Of a stretch of 11,836 bases of DNA, positions 7,301-11,836 are shown piece by piece. The translations under genes were made by a program, and so were the position numbers. Numbering within the stretch: position 1 is the first letter of the stretch; each line of letters begins with the position of its first letter. The stretch comes from an uncultured Collinsella sp. (GTDB lineage Bacteria; Actinomycetota; Coriobacteriia; Coriobacteriales; Coriobacteriaceae), in NCBI GenBank assembly GCA_900552705.1, contig USAX01000055.1:1-11836 (forward strand), in the 5' to 3' direction. The notes below the pieces were generated by a model. The model was not told the origin of the DNA. It saw nothing but the letters and a program-made list of their open reading frames with translations, and made no database searches.

Positions 7301-7330
7301 GGCCCCGCCGGGCTTATACCAAGCGGGGCC
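7301..7330 (-). terminator. Terminator after the PTS EIIBC gene
   Basis: An 8-bp perfect GC stem (GGCCCCGC at 7301-7308 with GCGGGGCC at 7323-7330) lies 41 bases past the PTS stop codon. On the minus strand it is followed by TTCCTGTAGACTTTTT, so the U-rich tract is interrupted. A second pairing, ACAGGGCCC (7263-7271) with GGGCCCTGT (7326-7334), would compete with it. Some read-through into the glycosidase gene is possible. Confidence 0.6.
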
Positions 7331-7371
7331 CTGTCGTGTAGGGGGTCTTATTTAGACCGAGGCTGGGGCGA

Positions 7372-8793
7372 CTAGGCCTCCATCTCGGCGAGCTCCTCCT
7401 TGGAGAAGCCGGTGAAGTAAACCACGACGGCGGACACGATGCACGCGACAGCCATACCGACAACGGCACAGATGGTGTTCTCGAGACCACCCTGGAGGTA
7501 GCAAAGGAATACCAGGAAGTTCGTGGCCATGGCACCAATGTAGAGAGTAACGTGGAGCAGCGCGGAGACGAGGGCGCCAGCGGCACCACCGATAATCATG
7601 CCGATCATGGTGCGACGGAAACGAAGCACGGTACCGAAGAGCGCAGGCTCGGTAACGCCACCGAGGAGTGCGGAGACGACGTAGCCGGCGCACAGGCCCT
7701 TCTCCTCCTTATTGCGGATGCGGAGGAAGGCACCGATGGCACAGCCCCAAACGGCGGTCATGGCACAGTTAGTAGCAACGAACAGGAAGGGGTCGTAACC
7801 AACCTGCATGATGTGGACCATGGCGATCATGAGGACCGGCATGTGCATGCCGGCAACGACGAACAGCTGCCAGAAGGCACCAAGGATCACCATGGCGAGG
7901 ATGGTAAACACACCGCCGAAGTTCTGCAGGCCGAAGAGGACGGCAGCGACGCCCTGGCCGAGCAGGTCGCCGATAGGAGCGAGGCACAGGAACATGATGG
8001 GGACGACGACGATCATGGTGAAGAAGGGGGTGAAGAGCGTGGACAGAACGTCGGGCACATGCTTCTTCATGAACTTTTCAACCACATAGAGCACAGGCAC
8101 GGTGAGCATGATGGGCAGAACCGTCTGCGAATAGTTAGCAGCAGCGATCTGGATACCGTAAACGCTCATCATCGAGCCCTCGGCAGCGGCCGAGACAATG
8201 CTCGGGGCAACAAGGATGCCACCGCAGAGCAGGCCGAGCATCGGGTTGGTGCCGAGCTTCTTTGCGGCTGCATATCCCAGGTAGATTGGCAGGAAGTAAA
8301 AGCCGGCCTCGTACAACGTGGTATTAAAGAACGTGTACGTGGGATCGGTTTCAGACAGAAGACCGAATACCTGCGGACCGAGGACGACAGCAAAGGTACG
8401 GAACAGACCAGCAGCCATAACCAGCGGGATAAGCTGGACCATCGTGCCGGAGAGGTAGTCGAGAGTCGCGTTGCCGATGCCCTTGAGCGTAAGCTTCTCC
8501 TTGGGAGCGTCGTCGAGGTTCTCGTCGACGGCGGCACCGCGTGTAACACCGGAGATGGCGACAAACTCTTCAAGAACCTTGGGCACATTCTGGCCGATGA
8601 TGACCTGGAGCTGGCTGCCGGAGAACTGGCAACCCAAAACGCCCTTGATCTTCTTAATCTTCTCGACCTCGGCCTTGTTGTTGTCCTTGAGCGTAAGGCG
8701 CAGACGCGTCATGCAGTTGGTGGCGATCTTGACGTTCTCGGCGCCACCAACGAGCTCGAGGACCTCGGTGGCAATCTGCTTGTTGTCTGCCAT
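7372..8793 (-). CDS. PTS EIIBC permease, glucose/beta-glucoside superfamily
   Basis: A 473-residue membrane permease that imports a sugar while phosphorylating it. The N-terminal EIIB domain (about residues 1-85) has the phosphorylated cysteine Cys27 in KIATNCMTRLRLTL. The EIIC domain follows with about ten hydrophobic helices and the family signature GVTEPALFG. FYFLPIYLGYAAAKKLGTNP is typical of beta-glucoside-type EIIC. No EIIA domain is fused, as in sucrose, trehalose and MurNAc permeases, so EIIA must come from another locus. The ATG at 8793 is preferred because GAGGAGGGG lies just ahead of it. A TTG five codons upstream is in frame but overlaps that Shine-Dalgarno. The gene is divergent from the esterase gene, and half-site motifs lie in its upstream region. 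The sugar cannot be assigned: beta-glucosides, N-acetyl sugars and disaccharides all fit. Confidence 0.93.
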   Translation of the reverse strand: MADNKQIATEVLELVGGAENVKIATNCMTRLRLTLKDNNKAEVEKIKKIKGVLGCQFSGSQLQVIIGQNVPKVLEEFVAISGVTRGAAVDENLDDAPKEKLTLKGIGNATLDYLSGTMVQLIPLVMAAGLFRTFAVVLGPQVFGLLSETDPTYTFFNTTLYEAGFYFLPIYLGYAAAKKLGTNPMLGLLCGGILVAPSIVSAAAEGSMMSVYGIQIAAANYSQTVLPIMLTVPVLYVVEKFMKKHVPDVLSTLFTPFFTMIVVVPIMFLCLAPIGDLLGQGVAAVLFGLQNFGGVFTILAMVILGAFWQLFVVAGMHMPVLMIAMVHIMQVGYDPFLFVATNCAMTAVWGCAIGAFLRIRNKEEKGLCAGYVVSALLGGVTEPALFGTVLRFRRTMIGMIIGGAAGALVSALLHVTLYIGAMATNFLVFLCYLQGGLENTICAVVGMAVACIVSAVVVYFTGFSKEELAEMEA

Positions 8794-8815
8794 GGGACCC
8801 CTCCTCAATAATTAT

Positions 8816-8834
8816 GCGGCGTACCTAACGCCGC
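8816..8834 (-). promoter_or_regulatory. Stem-loop in the 5' leader of the PTS gene
   Basis: GCGGCGT (8816-8822) pairs with ACGCCGC (8828-8834) around a five-base loop, 22 bases before the PTS ATG and directly ahead of its Shine-Dalgarno. It does not resemble a BglG/LicT antiterminator site. It may tune translation or mRNA stability. Confidence 0.4.
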
Positions 8835-8891
8835 GACTTGCATGGACCCTTACCGCTATAACCCCTTACGGCGGCCCGGGCTTTAACGTTG

Positions 8892-8935
8892 CAGTAAACA
8901 ATTTGTTTACTGAACGTTTACGGGCTTTAGTTTAC
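8892..8935. promoter_or_regulatory. Operator cluster near the PTS gene
   Basis: CAGTAAACA (8892-8900) and TGTTTACTG (8904-8912) form a perfect 9-bp inverted repeat around ATT. Two more GTTTAC half-sites follow at 8916-8921 and 8930-8935. The first three half-sites start at 8894, 8905 and 8916, exactly 11 bases apart, close to one helical turn. The cluster lies about 100-140 bases upstream of the PTS ATG. No clear promoter hexamers were found for the PTS gene. The stretch 8936-9125 is AT-rich with no recognisable gene; it contains one perfect palindrome, GAGCTAGCTC (9094-9103). Confidence 0.6.
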
Positions 8936-9129
8936 ACGGAGTGCCTGATTTGTGGCAATTTTGCCGTCTGAAGTCCGGTGAACGGTAGGAAATGGGGGGT
9001 AAGCGTATTTAGACGGTAGAAGATGTCTATTTGACCAGATATTGATATATGGCTATTTACGTGGGCTTTTATTTTGATAAACACCTTTGTAACGAGCTAG
9101 CTCATCAACAAAAGTCCTGCTAGTTAATA

Positions 9130-9250
9130 GTAAACGTCTGTTTAGTAGTTCATTGCGTGTTCAGTTTTACCGTTTACCGAGTTCATCTGCTCATTCTACA
9201 GTTCTGCATTAAACTAAACATGTTTAGTCTGTATTGCCGCCCTTGTTTAG
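9130..9250. promoter_or_regulatory. Operator cluster near the esterase gene
   Basis: Half-sites of the same GTTTA(C/G) type recur: GTAAAC (9130-9135) with GTTTAG (9140-9145), GTTTAC (9172-9177), a 16-bp perfect palindrome ACTAAACATGTTTAGT (9213-9228), and GTTTAG (9245-9250). The last sits 26 bases before the esterase ATG. A small stem TGCCGC/GCGGCA (9235-9240 with 9256-9261) precedes its Shine-Dalgarno. Spacing between inverted halves varies (5, 4 and 2 bases), so one rigid dimer may not explain all sites. Confidence 0.55.
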
Positions 9251-9275
9251 TACTTGCGGCACAAAGGAGTAGCTC

Positions 9276-10613
9276 ATGGAACTCAAATCGTGTACCTACG
9301 CAACCGTCACCACGCTGGGCGATTTTGGCCCCTGGATCAACAAAGTGGTGCTCGACCTGCCGTGTGTTGTGCGCGCCAACGACGTGAACGAGCACACGTT
9401 CAATATCTACTGTGCCCGCCACGAGCGCGCCGGCGAGGTTCTGATGCGCAAGGAGCACGGGGCCGATCACGCAGCGCCCTCCGTAGGCTACGTGCCGGTG
9501 CTCGCCGCCTACCCCTGTGATGAGAACGGTCAGCGCCTGCCCAAGGGCACACACGTAGCGCTCGAGACGCCCGAGGTGCGTCTCACCAAAGAGATCGAGG
9601 GTGGCGTGCTGGGTTCGCGCTATATAGAGAACCGCCTGCGCGTGACGCAGCTTGTGGCGCTCCCGGGCGAAGACGGCGACGACCCCACCGCGGGCCTCGT
9701 CTTCGATCGCAGCCGCGGCGACATCTGTCCCGCGCTCAAGGGCTGGCATAACGCCGTGCAGCAGACGCCCGTCGACGGCATCGCGCTCGAGTACGGCTAT
9801 TTTGAGCCGAGCTTTGAGCCCGCTGACTCCGCGCTCTTCAACCCGTTTGCTCCCAAGGACACGCCCGCCGTCGAAAAGGCGCCGCTGATCGTGTACCTGC
9901 ACGGCGCCGGCGAGGGCAAGGGCGCCACGCAGGGCGAAGGCGCCACGCGTGCCTACACCGGCAACCGCGTGACAGCGCTCTCGCAAAAACAAATCCAGCG
10001 CTACTTTGGCGGCTTTGCCTGGGTTCTTGTGCCGCAGTCGCCCACGTTTTGGATGGACAACGGCGTCGAGCAGCTTGGCCGCTCCAACCAGAGCATCTAC
10101 TCCCCCGTGCTCAAGGCGCTCATCGACGAGTTTGTCGCCGAGCATGCCGACCGCATCGATACCGACCGCATCGTGGTCGCCGGTCTTTCCAACGGCGGCT
10201 TTATGACCCTGCGCCTGTGCGCCGACTACCCCGATTTCTTCGCCGCAGGCCTTCCCTGCTGCGCGCCGTGGTACAACGCCACGGACGAGGACGTGGTCGC
10301 GCTTGCCAAGACGCCGCTGTGGTTTACGCACTCCAAGGGCGACGAACTCGTGTGTCCGCAGCAGACGGTGCTGCCGTTGTTCGCGCGCTTGCGCGGGGCG
10401 GGCGCCAACGTGCACCTCACCTACTTTAGCCATGTCGAGGACCTGACCGGCGTGTATCGCGAAGCCGATGGCTCGGCCAAGAAGACGTTCAACCACGGCG
10501 TGTGGATCCACCAGTTCAACGACCTGTGTTATCAAGACTTCGACGGGGGCAACGTACTCATCGACGGCGAGCCGGTGGGCTGCTGGGAGTGGTCGGCCAG
10601 GGTTTCGAGGTAG
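9276..10613 (+). CDS. Alpha/beta-hydrolase, probable carbohydrate esterase
   Basis: A 445-residue protein with an N-terminal beta-rich region (about 1-200) and a C-terminal alpha/beta-hydrolase domain of the prolyl-oligopeptidase/PHB-depolymerase esterase type. The domain opens with APLIVYLHGAGEGKG (oxyanion-hole HGAG). The nucleophile elbow GLSNGG gives Ser305. Asp356 in HSKGDELV and His407 in FNHGVWI complete a plausible triad. There is no signal peptide, so it should work in the cytoplasm. AAAGGAG six bases before the ATG fixes the start. The gene is divergent from the PTS permease, and both flank the half-site array. This suggests it removes an acyl group from the imported sugar, or acts on a related glycoside. 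A peptidase role is less likely, because the propeller domain of true prolyl oligopeptidases is not evident. The substrate is unknown. Confidence 0.75.
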   Translation: MELKSCTYATVTTLGDFGPWINKVVLDLPCVVRANDVNEHTFNIYCARHERAGEVLMRKEHGADHAAPSVGYVPVLAAYPCDENGQRLPKGTHVALETPEVRLTKEIEGGVLGSRYIENRLRVTQLVALPGEDGDDPTAGLVFDRSRGDICPALKGWHNAVQQTPVDGIALEYGYFEPSFEPADSALFNPFAPKDTPAVEKAPLIVYLHGAGEGKGATQGEGATRAYTGNRVTALSQKQIQRYFGGFAWVLVPQSPTFWMDNGVEQLGRSNQSIYSPVLKALIDEFVAEHADRIDTDRIVVAGLSNGGFMTLRLCADYPDFFAAGLPCCAPWYNATDEDVVALAKTPLWFTHSKGDELVCPQQTVLPLFARLRGAGANVHLTYFSHVEDLTGVYREADGSAKKTFNHGVWIHQFNDLCYQDFDGGNVLIDGEPVGCWEWSARVSR

Positions 10614-10663
10614 CCGTCCCAGCGCGGGGACCGGGGCTTAGCTTTGCAAACGTCCTCGGGCAT

Positions 10664-10706
10664 GCATGGGTCGGCGCTTTGCGCTTCGCGCTGCGCCTGC
10701 CCATGC
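10664..10706. other. Large GC hairpin between esterase and IS110 remnant
   Basis: GCATGGG (10664-10670) pairs with CCCATGC (10700-10706), and GGCGC (10673-10677) with GCGCC (10693-10697). An inner GCGC/GCGC stem (10681-10684 with 10688-10691) closes a TTC loop. It ends 13 bases from the transposase stop codon and 50 bases after the esterase stop. It may terminate the esterase transcript, though the nearest T-run on that strand is at 10733-10739. It could also belong to the non-coding right end of the IS110 element. Confidence 0.45.
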
Positions 10707-10718
10707 CCCCTGACGCTC

Positions 10719-11576
10719 CTATTTGGCAAGGTGTTTTTTAGAATCCATTTTGCGCTCGGCCTCGAAGGCCCGCCTGTCCCAATCGAGCGGAAGTCCGGCC
10801 TCGACCCATGCCTCGTAGGCCCTCCTTATGGGCTTGAGCTCCCTTTGGCCCCTCTCCAGCATCGAGATGTACTTCTCGCTGGTTCCCAATATGGACGCCG
10901 CCCTCACCTGGCTGACCTTCGCCGCGCGCCTGGCCGCCACGAGCTCCGAGGCGTCCTCGGGCCTCCTGATCTCGTGCGGGTGCATCAGCGCCCGGTACGC
11001 CTCCCTGGCCACGTAGCGCTTGAGGCACCTCATGACCTCCCTGTCGCTCTTCCCCCGCCCCCTGGCCCTCTCGGCGTACTCGGCGGTCTCGGGGTCGCGC
11101 ATGACCCTCTGCCTCGCGATCTCGTGCAGCGCGCTGTTCGCCTGCCGGTCGCCGCCCCTGTTGAGCCTGTGCCTCACGGTCTTGCCGCTCGAGGCGGGGA
11201 TGGGGCAGGCCCCGCATATCGCCGCGAACGACGCCTCGGAGCGCAGCCTGCCCGGGTTGTCCCCGGCCGCGACCGCGAGCTTGGCCGCGCTCACGGGCCC
11301 GCACCCGTACATCGCCAGCAGCGCGGGGCAGTTCTCCTCCAGGGACGCCTCGATCGCGCGCTCCATGTCGAGCGCCGCGTCGCGCGCCGCCTCCCACAGG
11401 TCCGCCAGCGCGCCGAGCGCGGCGCCCAGCGCGCCCTCGGCGCGCACGGAGGGGAGCTCCTCCATCAGCCTCGGCCCTCCCATGCCGCGGAACCTCGACC
11501 TGAGCCCCTCCGGCGCGGTGGTGAGCAGCGACCTCGCGGTGTTTATCGCCGAGGTCCGCACCTTCACCGCCCCGGA
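10719..11576 (-). pseudogene. IS110-family transposase remnant, N-terminus lost
   Basis: About 285 codons of an IS110-type transposase. It retains the helical middle (RTSAINTARSLLTTAPEGLR) and the C-terminal transposase domain, with GCGPVSAAKLAVAAGD and PIPASSGKTVRHRLNRGGD. The SSGK holds the family's catalytic serine. The N-terminal RuvC-like DEDD domain (about 150 residues) is absent, because the frame is broken at 11576/11577 by the end of an IS21-type element. The open frame continues to a TTG at 11612, but those codons come from the IS21 end. A C-terminal XRE-like helix-turn-helix follows (SELVAARRAAKVSQ, then ILGTSEKYISMLERG), a tail I remember in some actinobacterial IS110 proteins. 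Without the DEDD half it cannot be an active recombinase. Any guide (bridge) RNA on the left side of the element would lie beyond the IS21 insertion and is not visible. Confidence 0.85.
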
Positions 11577-11629
11577 TGTTAGCGTCAATATATTTTTCAC
11601 CATTTTCACCAACGTATTTTCGCCAATCG

Positions 11630-11670
11630 CGCCAACGCGGATGCGCCGGATTCGCCAACGCGGATGCGCC
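11630..11670. repeat. Subterminal direct repeats of the IS21 end
   Basis: CGCCAACGCGGATGCGCC occurs twice without mismatch, at 11630-11647 and 11653-11670 (period 23). A partial CGCCAA copy lies at 11621-11626. IS21-family ends carry several such internal repeats, which are transposase-binding sites. Confidence 0.65.
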
Positions 11671-11681
11671 GCTTTCGGCGT

Positions 11682-11836
11682 CTAGGCTCCCTCCTCCTTC
11701 CCGTCCTCGCCGCCGATGGATACGTCCTTCAGGCGGTACGACCGTCCCGTTATCTTGATCATCGCGCAATGGTGGCAAAGCCTGTCGGCCACCGCCGAGG
11801 CCGTGACGTTGCTGCCGAACACGTCGCCCCACCTGC
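11682..11836 (-). CDS. istB: IS21-family helper ATPase IstB, C-terminal 50 residues
   Basis: The minus-strand frame enters at the right edge and ends with TAG at 11684-11682. It reads RWGDVFGSNVTASAVADRLC, then HHCAMIKITGRSYRLKD. This is the conserved C-terminal region of the IstB AAA+ helper protein that directs IS21 transposition (W-G-x-x-F-G, D-R-L-x-H-H, and the I-x-G-x-S-Y-R terminal motif). A short acidic tail (EDGKEEGA) follows. The Walker motifs and the transposase gene istA lie outside the window, so intactness cannot be judged. Confidence 0.88.
   Translation of the reverse strand, partial: RWGDVFGSNVTASAVADRLCHHCAMIKITGRSYRLKDVSIGGEDGKEEGA

Larger units (their letters stand above)
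11577..11836 (-). mobile_element. IS21-family element, istB-side end (continues off window)
   Basis: The element end is placed at 11577, where the plus strand starts TGTTAGCGTCAATA. The TG start fits IS21-type 5'-TG...CA-3' termini. Next to it lie the repeated motifs typical of IS21 ends (TTTTTCACCATTTTCACC, TTTTCGCC) and then the istB stop codon, 105 bases in. It is inserted in the IS110 transposase gene. The other end and any target-site duplication are outside the window. Confidence 0.7.

Noticed and set aside
8794..8808. TTG start for the PTS gene, five codons upstream
   Set aside because: It overlaps the GAGGAGGGG Shine-Dalgarno of the ATG at 8793, and the ATG start gives the usual EIIB N-terminus.
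10719..11612. Intact 297-residue transposase gene
   Set aside because: The first twelve codons come from the IS21 end, and the catalytic DEDD domain of IS110 enzymes is absent, so it is a pseudogene.

Overview
The window looks like chromosome of a high-GC gut actinobacterium of the class Coriobacteriia, most likely Collinsella or a close relative. This rests on a membrane-spanning LuxR-type regulator of a kind I remember as common in that class, on codon use, and on intergenic palindromes I associate with those genomes; no search was run.

Left part (1-3900): pyrE (orotate phosphoribosyltransferase) runs leftward and is cut by the window edge. A 435-base gap separates it from the divergent gene mgtA (P-type Mg2+-transporting ATPase). 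The gap holds a sigma70-like promoter, a possible 23-codon leader peptide behind a full-consensus Shine-Dalgarno sequence, and a 15-bp perfect hairpin.

Middle (3900-9275): a multi-pass membrane protein with a C-terminal LuxR helix-turn-helix runs leftward. Its 5' leader carries 11 consecutive G where the Shine-Dalgarno should be, a possible phase-variation site. Upstream of it is a composite palindromic repeat cluster (5643-5803). Next come two more leftward genes, a GH140-like (DUF4038) glycosidase and a PTS EIIBC permease of the glucose/beta-glucoside superfamily, separated by a terminator. A 482-base gap with about ten GTTTA(C/G) half-sites, several forming palindromes, lies between the PTS gene and the divergent alpha/beta hydrolase gene.

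Right part (9276-11836): the hydrolase/esterase is followed by a mobile-element pile-up. An IS110-family transposase remnant, with an XRE-like helix-turn-helix tail, has lost its N-terminal catalytic half. It is interrupted by the end of an IS21-family element whose istB helper gene runs off the right edge.

The PTS, glycosidase and esterase probably form a small sugar-uptake and processing locus: the permease imports and phosphorylates a glycoside, and two enzymes without signal peptides process it in the cytoplasm. The GTTTA(C/G) array would be the shared control region. The regulator that binds it is not identified in the window.
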